64,000 bases of DNA from Leptodontidium sp. MPI-SDFR-AT-0119. Taxonomy: Eukaryota > Ascomycota > Leotiomycetes > Helotiales > Leptodontidiaceae. The stretch spans positions 1-64,000 of the forward strand of contig JAHLEZ010000021.1 of the NCBI GenBank assembly GCA_020726505.1. Direction: 5' to 3'. The notes beneath the pieces were generated by a model. That model had not been told where the DNA came from and ran no database searches. It was given only the letters and a program-made list of their open reading frames with translations. This document shows, in pieces, positions 47,301 through 58,195 of this stretch. Every line of letters starts with the position of its first letter. Position 1 is the first letter of the stretch. Made by a program: the position numbers and the translations under genes.

Positions 47301-49780
47301 TAAAATCAATAATAAGTATTACCTTAAAAACAGAATAATTAAGCTAAGTAATAAGTTTTATAAAAACTATTAAGTTTATAACCTTAAGGGTGTTATAGCC
47401 TTTAATTAAGCTTTTAACTACAGGGGTAAAGTAACTAATACTACCCCTAAAAAAGTCAAAATTAATAGAACTTATTAGTAAAAACTCGGGGGTAAAATAA
47501 CTAAAGAAGAATATTAGACTTCTTACTTACGAGTACTTTAATTAAGTCTTAAAACAAGTCGACAAATTAAGATAGTTAGTGTCTTAGAGTATAACTAAGA
47601 GAAATGTCTTACGTAACGTATTAAACTTTAAGAGAAATATAAGAGCTAAGCGCTAATTAATACTATAAGTTATTATATACTCTTAAGGGCTATATAATTA
47701 AGAGCGCGGTCTTAAGCGTCAGGGAGCACTTACTTAAGGTGCCGGCCCTAAGTAATTAGAAGCTCCGCCTTAAGTAATAAAATATAAGGAGTATCTTAAT
47801 TCGTTAGACTTAAGAGAAGAATTAAGTATAAAGTAATACTTATTACTTTTAGCCTTAATTAATAATAACTTACTTAAACTTCTATAGAGGAAGAGGGTAG
47901 AAAATCGAGCAACTGGCGACGGTTAAAAGACCTGAGTTAGTAATAAGATTACGAAACTAAATCGAAGTGTTTATATAGTAACTATTAAAGAGTTAATTAT
48001 AGAATCGTTAAACTTATTAAGTAACCGTAAGTATTTAGAAGACTTTTTAGGGACCTTTTAACTTAGTCAAAAACTAGTGTAAAGAGACGGGAAAGACTTA
48101 AGCGCAGTCTACGCTATAATCTTAGTGTCTATTCTTAAAAATGTCGAAATTCGATAACTAGTTAATCTCCTACGAATATATTAATCTTAATTACTAAAGG
48201 ACCTATTAAATTAGAGAGACCTCAAGGATTACCCTCTAAGAGAGCACTTCCGAGCCGACGTAATTAAGGAAATTACTAACTTAAAGTCGCGTAACTACTA
48301 GAGAGTCGTTAAATAAAGCTTCGCTACTAAACAACTAATACTATTAAAATGGGTATTTTACGCTAAAGTCGATTTATTAGGGTATTTAATTAAGTGTCGC
48401 TCGCGAGTTATTATTAGGGGAGACTTATAACCCGAAACGTCAATTCTCTTAATATATATAATAACTTTAGCTACTCGTTCTTTTAGGACCGCTATAGTAA
48501 TAGTAACTCAATTTGATTTAGAGATAATTTAATTTAATATTATTAACGCCTTTATTAACGCTAAACAAAGTAAATTAAGTGCTCGCGTACGTTATTATTT
48601 ACTAGACGGATTTAAGTAAGACGGTATAGTAGTAGAGGTTAATCGTGCGCTTTACGGACTTAGAGACTCGCTAGTATTATAGTACGGAGACTTTATTAAG
48701 ACTTTATTAAAGTTAAGGTTGATCCCTTATAAGGAGGAGTCTTATATTTTTATAAACGAGTAACGTTTAGTCTTTGTTATCTTTTATATCGACGATATTT
48801 AAGTGTTATATTACGCTTTAGCCCTTAAAGACGCTCAACTTATTATCGACGGCTTAAATACGGCATACGAGCTTATTAAAGGAGAACCGATAGAGTGGTT
48901 TTTAGGTGTTTGTGTTATTAGAGATCGTTAAGTAAAGACTATTTCTCTAGTACACGACACTTATATTTAAAAGGTTACTCTACGATTTAATTTAGTAAAT
49001 AGAAATTGCCTAAGTACTCTATTACTTTAAGTTAAGCTATTAAAGAATTAAGAGTAAGTAACTCCGGTTTAAATTAAAGAGTATTAAGAGAAGGTTAGCT
49101 TAGTACTTTACACGGCAATTATATTGCGCACAAACGTTATATTTGTAGTTTTAAGACTTTCTCACTTCTTAATTAACCCCTCTTTAGAGTACCTTACGGC
49201 AGTCAACTAGATTATTCGTTACCTCTTTAGAACCCGATTTTTGGCAATTACTTATAATTATAAGTTACGCGACTCTTAGCTTATTATAGTTTTAAATGCT
49301 TTATTTACAGACGATCTCGATACTAGGCGTTTTTTTAATAGTTATATTATAATACTTTTTGGAGGTTTGATTTTGTAGAGAGCGGCTTTATAAGATACAG
49401 TTATTACTTCGACTATATAGGCTGAGCTTTTAGGCGTTGAGCGCACGGCTAAGGAGATCATAGCTTTATAGCGTTTTTTTTAGGAGCTACGTCTTAAGTT
49501 AGGGGAAATTTGGAGGATCTTCTACGATAATTAGTAAACGATACGGTTAATTATTAGAGAAAATTAGCGTATTTTTACTAAGCTTTATTACGTTAATATT
49601 CAAAATATATAGTTATGCTAGGAGTTTTAAAAGGGCACTTTTTTAGTTGAATATTTGCCTACGGGTTATATGCCCGCTAATAGACTTATAAAGAACCTCT
49701 TTCAGCAGAAATTTAAGAATTTTATTACTCTTATTAACTTAGTAAATATTTGTGCTTAACTAAAGTAACTCACTGTAGAG
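44400..49780 (+). pseudogene. copia gag-pol polyprotein (RIP-mutated)
   Basis: Reading through TAG/TAA gives, in order, gag (about 44400-45400), a protease segment LNNGAATYLIN at about 45690-45725 (DSGA.TH expected; Asp to Asn and His to Tyr), an integrase region (about 46000-47200), reverse transcriptase with FYIDDI (YIDD at 48785-48796, intact) and the following GEPIEWFLGVCVIRD segment, then RNase H with FYDNQQTIRLI near 49520 and a typical tail YLPTGYMPANRLIK near 49650. Integrase before RT is the copia order. Sequence 49780-51307 after pol is non-coding or unrecognisable. Confidence 0.8.
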
Positions 49781-49799
49781 CCCTCGCTTTAAAGTAAGT

Positions 49800-51307
49800 C
49801 TTTATATACGTTCTTTACTTTTCCTTTATTATAAAGGTAGTTTAACTATTAGCTTACCCTGTGAATATACAATGTATTTTCTTATGTATTTATTATTACT
49901 TTGTAAATTCTCTTACTATTTAATTTACTTCGAGAGTAACTAAGCTCGGGGGTGAAATTCACGGCATTTAAAAGATTTAATTACTTTTAATAGTTATTTG
50001 TTTTTATAATAAAAGTAACGTAACATAAGTAAATTATAAAGGGACACTTAGTTGTTTAAAGGTTCTTAAGCCTCGCCTTATAAAAAGAGAATAGCTTAAT
50101 TTTCTCTAGGTAGCAAGCCCCGAACTTCCCTAGCTAAAGTAGCCAAGGCACTTCTAATTACACTATAAAGCTCGTCAATATAAGCGGCCGAAGCCTCTTC
50201 TTTAAGAGTAAGAGCCGGAGCTCTACTAATATTAGTAGGTCCACAAGTAGGCTCTAGAGAGAATAGAACACTAGTAGTAATAATAAGTTACTCGCCAGTA
50301 ACCCGCGCGCAAGACTCCAGAGTACTAAAGTTCTCTTTATTTAAAAGAAATCAACCGATTTAGCCTTAATTTCGCGGGAAATTCAAGATAAAATAATATA
50401 CTAGACTCCTTAATAATAGTACTACCTTTATCTTCCTCCTCCTCGTTACCTCCTCTTAAGCCGGTTGCTTTATTAATAGTAATAGTAATAACCTCACCCT
50501 AGAGGGCAGCAAAAACAGGAGCTCTTAGGCGCTTTAATTCCTAAAATAATTAGTAATTACACGCTAAAAAGAATAACCCAAGGAATTTACTTTCTCACTT
50601 ACGTTATTTAAAAGCGTAGCCTAGTAAACTAAAAAAGGAGTTTAGGTAGTAGGGGGAATAGCCTTATAAGAGTGGCCTAACGAGTAGGCAAAACAACGAG
50701 TACTTTAACTAATAATATTAAAGTACTCGCTAGTACTTTTAGTTTAGAGGGCGCTATTAATGTAACTTAAATAAACAATTAAACGCTTATCTCCCTTGAC
50801 CTAAGGAGCACGAGCACGAGCAACCGGAGTAGCCGCAGCAGCTCTCTTTAGAGTAGGAGCAGCCTTTAGAGCCTTCTTAATATCCTTTTTCTTCTTCGCC
50901 TACTATAGTTAATAATATTTAAATTAACACATAGCCTTAAAATTAACGATTAACTCAATAAAAATCAACTTAATAACTTATAATAGTAGCTAAACGATTA
51001 GCCTTAACGGCCTTAGTAGAACGCACTAATATACTTATAGTATTAATTGATTAATTTATTAATTAGTTGATTAATTATTAATTAGTTAATTGGTTAGTAG
51101 ATTAAAAGGTCGATTTGTATGTGTTATAGAGAGGTTGTAGGATTAAGAATTAAGTGGGGGATGCGCCACTTCAAATAGGACGGTTATTTACTTAACTTAG
51201 TAATATAAGAATAGTTGTGGCCTAATTGTTTAGTTTAGTATTTACTCTCGCTTAGAGTAGCCAATTATAATATTAGTGGCTTATAATTATTATTTGGCTA
51301 GGGGGTG
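49800..51307 (+). other. Long 3' region of the copia element, content unclear
   Basis: About 1.5 kb separate the end of pol from the 3' LTR, unusually long for copia. Stop-rich; around 50600-50900 the complementary strand has Ala/Gly-rich readable pieces. It could be an extra ORF, captured sequence or a mutated spacer. Confidence 0.35.
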
Positions 51308-51492
51308 TGTCGTATAGGCACGGGATGATACTCGGTTAGTTGTGCGTTATATTAGTTTTAGATTCTGCTAGTGTATACCGCTTTTAGGGGAACAACGTGT
51401 TCCCCTGATTTCCTTATGTATTCTAGAGAATAATTAACTACTTCAGTTCTCCCTACGTTAATCGCAAGGCTCTGCTCCACTTCTGTACCACA
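51308..51492 (+). repeat. 3' LTR of the copia element
   Basis: 185 bp; differs from the 5' LTR by transitions in the stretch I compared. Confidence 0.9.
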
Positions 51493-51497
51493 GTAAT

Positions 51498-54400
51498 TTA
51501 ATATCTCTTTTATATTCCTCCCTTAGCTAATTATCTTAATTAGTTATAATAATAAGAAAGGCAAGTTAATTAATACGGCTGTCTTACTTACTTTAATAAT
51601 CGACCGCTAGCGAATTAACTTCCCCTTTCTTGTGACTAACTTAAGAAATACTAACGTCTTAATTAGTCAGAAGTTCCTCGAGTATTACGACTTAAAGTAG
51701 TCGTATATAAAGAACTGTAATTAGCTAAAATAGTTATTAGATATACCCGTCTAGCCGTACTTTAACTAGCGAGTCTTTATTAATATTAACTATTCTAATA
51801 AGTTAATTATTAAGTTTTATTAACTTAACACGAAATAAAAGGATACCTTTATAGACATAAATAACTACTACTAGAGACAAGCTAAGCTTACGGCGCTTGA
51901 CGATTCCCCTAAGACAAAGGCCCCTGTCTAACTTACTACTAATGTCTTATTAACTCGACCCTCGAGCTTTATTAAAAAAGTCAAAGAGTACTTGCGGGTT
52001 ATAAAAGAGTAATTAAACCCTTTAATATCCTGTGATTTAAGATTATTACTTAAAGACAAGAGAACTTATAGAGCTTCTTTAATAAATTACTAAATAAAGG
52101 CGCTTATTATGAAAATCTTCCTTATATTAGTAGTAGCGATATTTACGACGTACCTCTGACTTAAGAGGGCTAAAAAGAATAAAATATAAACCTTCGTGAT
52201 ATTAGTGCTTAAGATTGACTAAGAACTAACTTGTCGTTAGCGAGAGGCCTTAAACTAACTAAGTGTTAAACTCGTATTAATAAATAAAGACTTAACCTTA
52301 AAGGAGGCCTTAGAGGCTAAATACGCGTAAGATAATAAGCTAGTAAGTAAGAAGTTCTTAGTAGAGTATTAAGAGTATACTCCTCTCTTCTCCCGGCGAG
52401 CCTCCGACGAGTTACTAATATATTACTAAGGTGTAGACTACTAAATCGAGCTTATTAGGGAGAACGACTTATCTTTTAAGCCTCTTTAGCGTATAACTAA
52501 AGAATAGTTGTCAGAGATTAAGTAGTATATTATTGATAACTTATATAAAGGCATTATTAAGCCCTTTAATATACTTTACGCGGCCCTTATTCTCTTCGCT
52601 AAGAAAGCCGATAATAGTCTCCGGTTATACGTCGACTACTAGAAGCTAAATACCTTATTAAAGAAGGACTTATACTTAATCCCTTTAATTAATAAAATAA
52701 TAACTCGTATTTATAAAGTAAAAGTCTTTATAAAGCTTAATATTTAATAAGCTTTTTACCGCATTTATATGTCCCTTAAGAGCGAAGATTATACGACTTT
52801 TTATACTTAATATAACACGTATAAGTATAAGGTCCTTTTCTTTAGCCTTACTAATAGTCTAGCGACTTTCTAGTGATTTATTAATAATATCTTTATAAAA
52901 CACCTCGACGACTTTTATACGGCTTATATAAACAATATCCTTATATATTCGTCTACTCTAAAAGAATATATAGTTTACGTCAAGAAGGTTATAGTAATAT
53001 TATAAGTATATAGACTTTAGGCGGATATTAAGAAGTCTGAGTTTAGTGTATAAAAGACTAAGTTCTTAGGATTCGTTATTAAAGTTAATAACGTAGAAGT
53101 AAACTTAGAGAAGATTAGTATAATTAAAGACTAATATACTAATAATATATAAAGTATATAAAGTTACTTTAACTTTTATAATTTTTACTACTAGTTTATT
53201 AAAGACTATAGTCGTATTATACGTCCTCTTACGATACTTACTAGAAAGGACGTTCCCTTCGTCTTTAATAATACTTATAAAAACATATAAGAGACTCTCT
53301 AGGAAGCCCTTTAATTTACGTTAGTTCTTTGTTACTACGACCTTATTAAGTAAACGCGGCTAGAGACTAATTCCTTAGATAAAGTCGTCGCTAAAGTTTT
53401 ATTTTAACTTTAAGAGGACGACACTTTTCACTTTATAAGATACTTTTCTAAGACTATAATAGACCCCGAGTTTAATTACTTAATTTACGACAAAGAAATA
53501 CTAGCGATTTTCCGGTTATTTAAGTAATATCGCTTAGAGCTCTTAAGTGCCTAGAAAAATGTCCTTGTTTATATAGACTATTAAGCCTTAGAGTACTTTA
53601 TAACTACTAAGGACCTTACGGCTAGGCAGGCTTAATAGGCTAAGTTCTTTACGGACTTTTATTTTATAATTATATATTATACTAAGACGACTAATACGTT
53701 AACTAATACTTTATCTCGACGAGATTAAGACTTTACGGCTATAGAGGCACGTAAGCGGGCTATTTATAATTAATAGTTAATTCCGACTAATAAAATTAAC
53801 CCGTGAGTCGCTAGCGACCTCTAGCTCTCTGCCGTCGATCTCATAGACGCTTATATTGAAGTCGTAGAGACGATACCCCTAGTACTTATAGAGGCTATAA
53901 TCCCGGATCACGACGCTAAGTTACGTGACGACCTAGAGCTAAAACCCGAGCTTAATATAAGAGTACTAATCGACCTAGAGACGCCTACTGTAAAGGAGCT
54001 AGACTTAAACTCTATAGTAATATATAATATCGTGGAGTACAACGTTATTAATCAAGTACTCTTAGTTAATAAGACTTCGCCTTTACTAGAACCTCTCTAA
54101 CAAAAAGCTAAGGAATAATCGTTAAATTACAAATTAATAAACGATAAGTTACTTTTTTAAGGCCGCCTAAAAGTGCCCTTAGAGCCGCTAAAGCTTCGCA
54201 CGACACTTATTTGCTATATATATTCCTAGCCTTTAATAATATACGCGGGGATTAGAAAGATAAAGGCATTACTAAGTCGTAAATATTATTAGAACGGCCT
54301 TACCACGGACATAACTCGATACGTGGTAAATTATAGTTACTCTCGACAAAAAGCCCGTAAGGACAAGACCTCTGGCTTTTTATACCCCTTATTAATCCTT

Positions 54401-55618
54401 ACTTGGCCGTATTAATACCTTATAATAGACTTTACGAAGTTACTATTAAATAAGCACGGCTATAACTTCACTATAGTTATTATTAACCGCTTGTCTAAGA
54501 AACTGGTCTTAATACCTTATAATAATATAATTACGGCTAAAGGTATAGTTATTCTCTTTCTTGTTTATTAGACTCGACACTTTAGTATACTAGACTTTAT
54601 TGTCTTGGATCGAGGACCTTAGTTCGTCTCTTCCTTTTAAAAGGAGTACTATTATATCTTTAAGACTAAAGTAAAGTTAACGACGGCGTATAACTTAAAC
54701 GTCGACAGCTAAATAGAAGTAACGAATTAATATATTAAGTAGCGGCTTCGTCCCTTTTGCTACTACTATTAAGACAATTAGAGTAACTTCTTATTAATTA
54801 TAAATATTACTTAACTAATGTTACTACACGAGTCTCTAGGCCGCCTGTTTCCTTTTTAGCTACTTAACGGCGTTAAGCCAAAGACTTCTTAGGACTTAGT
54901 TAACTTAGAACCTCTAGTTATAGTAATAAAGAAACTTAATCACGAGGAGGCTCTCTAAGTAACTTTATAAATAAAGGAGGTCATAGAAGTCGTATAGTCG
55001 TCCCTTAAGGATTAATAAGAGAAAATAGGACGACTAGCGAATCGTGGGCGACGCGCTATTAACTAAGACGTTAGCGACTTAATACTAGTTAACACTCGGA
55101 ACTAAAACGTCGACTAACCTTCAAGGAAGCTATCTAATAAGTAGTACGGCCTAGTCAGGGTAATCGCTCGGGAAGGAAAGAGTTAGAGAGTTAAGCTCCT
55201 AGAGGACTAGCAAATTCATCTCGTATTCTACTCTCACTCGCTCCGCAAGTACGTCGATAACCCCTTACTTAAATAAGCTAAAGCCACGCCGGCACCTATT
55301 TAGTTACTGCCTAAGTAAAATAAGTAAGAAATTAAAGGCATCCTTAGCTCTAAGGTTATATAAAATAAGCTATTCTATTATATTAAGTGGCTAGGCGCCG
55401 ACGAAGACTTAGAGTAGTACTTATACTTAAATATTATGACAGCTCCGTATATAGTTAAGAGGTTCTACTTAGAGCATCCGAATGCCAAAGGCCCGCTAAG
55501 AGCTCTCCTAAAGTGGCTAGAGGCTTATAACGCTAGTATCGACGACTATAACGACCTAGAAGACGACATAATTATAGCTATAACTACACGGACATAGTTT
55601 TTTAGGAGGGGGGGGTAA
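51498..55618 (+). pseudogene. gypsy-A2 pol, continued (protease, RT, RNase H, integrase, chromodomain)
   Basis: Co-linear with gypsy-A1 19087-22965 plus 29565-29808. RT at 52925-52936 reads YINN (YxDD expected), as in A1. Integrase keeps a Glu codon at 54716-54718 where A1 has Lys. The chromodomain is continuous here (about 55325-55480, reading IKWLGADEDLE), which provides the empty site for gypsy-C. Many CAG/CAA codons appear as TAG/TAA. Confidence 0.85.
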
Positions 55619-55919
55619 TGTTACGACTTATAATACGCCTCGTATTCTAACCGACACGGGCTCGTAGTATCGCTGACTATGCGACGGCGCTAAGCCCGAT
55701 AGGGAAGACTAAGTAGCGAGCCTGCGACATGTTAACGTGAACAGCACGCGACTACGCTAGGCCCCATTAGGAGGGTCCTTTATGTACTTATACTCGAGCC
55801 TCCCTTACAGAGAGCTCTCCTTTCCTCCTTGTCTTTTCTTCTCGATTCTGAGCGTAGCTAGAGGCCCAAATACAAAGCTAGAGTCAACTCGCCGTATCAA
55901 CCCCTGGCCAGCCGTAACA
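55619..55919 (+). repeat. 3' LTR of gypsy-A2
   Basis: 301 bp; partner of 41645-41945. Confidence 0.92.
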
Positions 55920-55924
55920 CAAGC

Positions 55925-56317
55925 GGCGCTAATACGCACAAAATCGACGTAGATTTGCCTCTTAGTCTTTAGAATAAGGTTACGTGCTAAAAATCGTGTT
56001 ATCTAGTGTTTTCCTAATAATAGGTGGTCTCCTTGAAGTGCTAAAAGCCTCTCTCTAAAAACCTTGATTTGTGCGTACGTAACTCCATGGCTAAGAGACT
56101 CTTGAGTCAAAATCCAATCGGCCAATCGATTCTCTACTACCGTAGGTAGCCTTTGCAAGTGACTAAGAGCCTCCTTACGTAGTTGAGTCGTTGTGTTGCG
56201 GTCACGAAGTGTAGACCTTAGAATGCCCCACTCTAGGCATGCCTTTCGTAAAGACTTGCCATTTGCGACCTCCTCAAGCGCACACATGATGTCATACTCA
56301 GTATATGTAGGCTTCAT
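55925..56317 (-). pseudogene. pogo/Fot1 transposase, N-terminal DNA-binding part
   Basis: From the ATG at 56317 a 104-aa uninterrupted stretch shows a Psq-type helix-turn-helix (YDIMCALEEVANGKSLRKAC, then WGILRSTLRDR) and the start of a second, CENP-B-like helix-turn-helix (NRLADWILTQES, YAQIKVFRERLL). After a stop, the same frame continues as WITRFLAR-like sequence (stop where a Trp is expected) to the gypsy-A2 insertion. The DDE part is at 40584-41639. The two halves meet at the caagc duplication. Confidence 0.85.
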
Positions 56318-56413
56318 AATAAAAACAATACGAATTATAAGTTTGAAGAGAATCGATTAAAGAATAGAAGAGTAATTAATTATTCAAGTTGGTGGGTAAG
56401 AGTAGCGGTGAGT

Positions 56414-56465
56414 TAAACGAGGGTGGGCGGAATCTAGGGGTAGGCGGAATCTAGGGGTGAGACGT
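56414..56465. repeat. Right terminal inverted repeat of the pogo element
   Basis: Inverse of 40353-40404; ends ...GGGGTGAGACGT followed by the TA duplication. Confidence 0.9.
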
Positions 56466-56467
56466 TA

Positions 56468-56639
56468 CCTCATGTTTGACCTCAACCTCACGTGTGACCA
56501 ATATACCGCTCTCTCGAGCAGCACTTTTCCGAACTGGAGACGGCGAGGTATTGACTGCAAGCAGTGACTGGCAATCTGCAACCAAATGCCCAGCACCTCC
56601 GAGAATTGGAGCCGATGGCGGTGTGATGGTGGAAGGCAT
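56468..56639 (-). pseudogene. 5' part of the host gene broken by the pogo element
   Basis: It starts at the ATG at 56639 and runs MPSTITPPSAPILGGAGHLV to REVEVKHEV, where the pogo TA duplication begins. If the transposon and one TA are removed, the frame continues without a shift into VHEVKVNYEVNV at 40350. So this was one open reading frame before insertion. There is no signal peptide and no recognised domain. Confidence 0.5.
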
Positions 56640-56828
56640 CTTGAGCGGTTCGCAATGTACAGCAAAACGGGGCGATGACTCTCCCTGATAGAGAAGACCT
56701 TTATTTTACATGCGCACATCTGCATGCTCTAGGAAGCCAAGATCTGCAGGGTTACGCCCTCTCTTGGCTTCAACCTTTCCCCGACCACAAGGACCAGCCG
56801 GAGCCATGCAGATGTTGAGCTGGAACGG

Positions 56829-56959
56829 AACCCTTGTTATTTGGGGACTATTTGGCCTTCAAACTACAGGGTTTAGGCTAGATCCACGAAGTGTGTGAAG
56901 CGGAGTAAACCCCTGTCGTTTGGAGACTTTTTTTTTGGCCTTGAAACTGCAGGGTCCAG
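56829..56959. repeat. Diverged tandem direct repeat, about 50 bp unit
   Basis: Copies at 56829-56876 and 56908-56959 share aaccc..gt..tttgg.gact, ggcctt.aaact and cagggt blocks. The second contains an expanded T run. A third partial copy may start at 56978. No function is evident. Confidence 0.6.
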
Positions 56960-57755
56960 CGCCGGATGGTTGAAGGGACGAACCCTATTGCTTGGAGCAA
57001 GAAATAACCTTCAGAAAGCAAATACCGTACAGACTACCTGCGCTAGCAGTTCCTAGCCAATTAAAGAATAGACCGTAATTATCGTGGCGCGCGATTCCCA
57101 CAGTCCAGATCGAGATTTTCTTGCGTGTTTGCATGTGAGGATACCGACCCAAGTGGAATCAGCAATATTATGCTGTGAGCTAGTAGGGAACCATGGCGAT
57201 GGTTGTGTTCGTCAATGGGCGAGCGCCATTGTTGAATAGAACCTGGAACGAACTGCGCACTTCGTATGCTCAATCATACCTCGACAACGACCTCCACCCA
57301 GGTCTCTTCCGTTCTCCATCTCCCTTCTCAAACATCCAGGAACAAACACAACCTTTGGCCGCATTCTCTTTGTTATGTACTTGTCTTCCTGAACGTCTTA
57401 TTCTGGATTTTTGAAATCAGAGCTTTGTTTGATCTTTCTCCAAGTAAATTTCTCAGTCTTTCCGCGAGAGCTATACTGACGTCTTTTCTCAAAAGCGTAC
57501 AGCCAACCGAATAGTACGAGTAATGAGACTGCAAGCGAGATACGGTTCAGCAATTGGGATGGCATTGGCCGTAAATAATAATTAAAGTATCGCGAGACTC
57601 TGGAGGGGCGGCTGTCTACTGTAATCCACTGCTGCTCCTGCCTCAGCGTTCTTTCATTTCAGTCTCACTTTTCTCATTTCTATTTGCTAGTAAGAGGTGC
57701 CCACGCTCTTTTTCTTCCTTTCCGCTTCAAAGCTTCCAGAGCTCCATCCATAACA
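56960..57755. other. Intergenic / upstream region of the RTA1-like gene
   Basis: A 73-aa open frame at 57193-57414 begins with a good ATG context but has no recognisable feature. The pyrimidine-rich stretch at 57640-57740 probably belongs to the promoter or leader of the next gene. Confidence 0.35.
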
Positions 57756-58195
57756 ATGTCTAACGTCACCCATCCGGAGTACGACGACCCTAGCGCTTTC
57801 GTATTTTACAGCTATGCGCCTTCGAAAACTGCTGCTATTATATTCCCCGTTGCATTCGCTTGCACCACACTTTTCCATGTTTATCAAATGATCGTTAAAA
57901 AGGCATGGTACTTCGCTCATTTTTTCATCGGTGGTTGTAAGCCTTTCTGTCACTTCAATCGACTTCAGTCTACCTTGCTCGAGCTAATTTGGTAATAGTT
58001 GAACTCGTGGGATATTTCGGGCGCGCTGAATCTGCTGAGGACCAATGGTCACTCACTCCATATCTTGTCCAGACACCTTGTCTCCTCGTTGCACCCGGTC
58101 TGCTAGCTGCTTCAATCTATATGGTTCTAGGACGGATCATTGTCATATTATTGGGAGAACGTTACTCTATGATTCGGAAGAAATGGTTGACGTAG
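57756..58195 (+). pseudogene. RTA1-like membrane protein, truncated
   Basis: The gene reads join(57756..57936,57999..58195). The 62-nt intron has GTAAGC, a CTAAT branch and a TAG acceptor. Splicing gives FIGGFELVGYFGRAES across the junction, a hallmark of RTA1-domain proteins (fungal multi-pass membrane proteins linked to lipid translocation and resistance to toxic compounds). Other matches are FYSYAPSKTAAIIFPVAFAC (first membrane helix) and LLVAPGLLAASIYMVLGRII. The frame stops at TAG after RKKWLT, where the family normally continues with Lys-Ile-Phe-Val; Ile-Phe-Val does follow the stop before similarity ends. Only 125 aa remain of a family usually about 300 aa with seven helices, so this is most likely a pseudogene. 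Confidence 0.8.

Larger units (their letters stand above)
43808..51492 (+). mobile_element. Ty1/copia LTR retrotransposon nested in gypsy-A2
   Basis: The 185-bp LTRs lie at 43808-43992 and 51308-51492 (TGTCGTACAGGC...TGTACCACA), with a 5-bp duplication gtaat at 43803-43807 and 51493-51497. gypsy-A1 has the uninterrupted target at 19082-19086. The tract ctagggggtg before the right LTR and the plus-strand pol set the direction. Total 7,685 bp. It is RIP-mutated. Confidence 0.93.
41645..55919 (+). mobile_element. gypsy-A2: second copy of the Ty3/gypsy chromovirus, nested in the pogo transposase gene
   Basis: The 301-bp LTRs (41645-41945, 55619-55919) belong to the same family as those of gypsy-A1. 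A 5-bp duplication caagc lies at 41640-41644 and 55920-55924. Without the copia insertion it is about 6.6 kb, matching A1. It is RIP-mutated, with stops throughout. The polypurine tract aggaggggggggg precedes the 3' LTR. Confidence 0.93.
40353..56465 (-). mobile_element. pogo/Fot1-type (Tc1/mariner) DNA transposon, interrupted by gypsy-A2
   Basis: The terminal inverted repeats of about 50 bp begin ACGTCTCACCCCTAGATTCC at 40353 and, inverted, at 56465. A TA target duplication lies at 40351-40352 and 56466-56467. Each repeat holds two tandem copies of CACCCCTAGATTCCGCC. Removing gypsy-A2 and its duplication leaves about 1,833 bp, the usual size of Fot1-like elements. The transposase lies on the minus strand. 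The element is clearly less RIP-mutated than the retrotransposons inside and to the left. Confidence 0.93.

Noticed and set aside
57193..57414. 73-aa plus-strand frame with good ATG context
   Set aside because: No domain, signal or splice partner; an overlapping frame of similar length exists, so coding is not supported.
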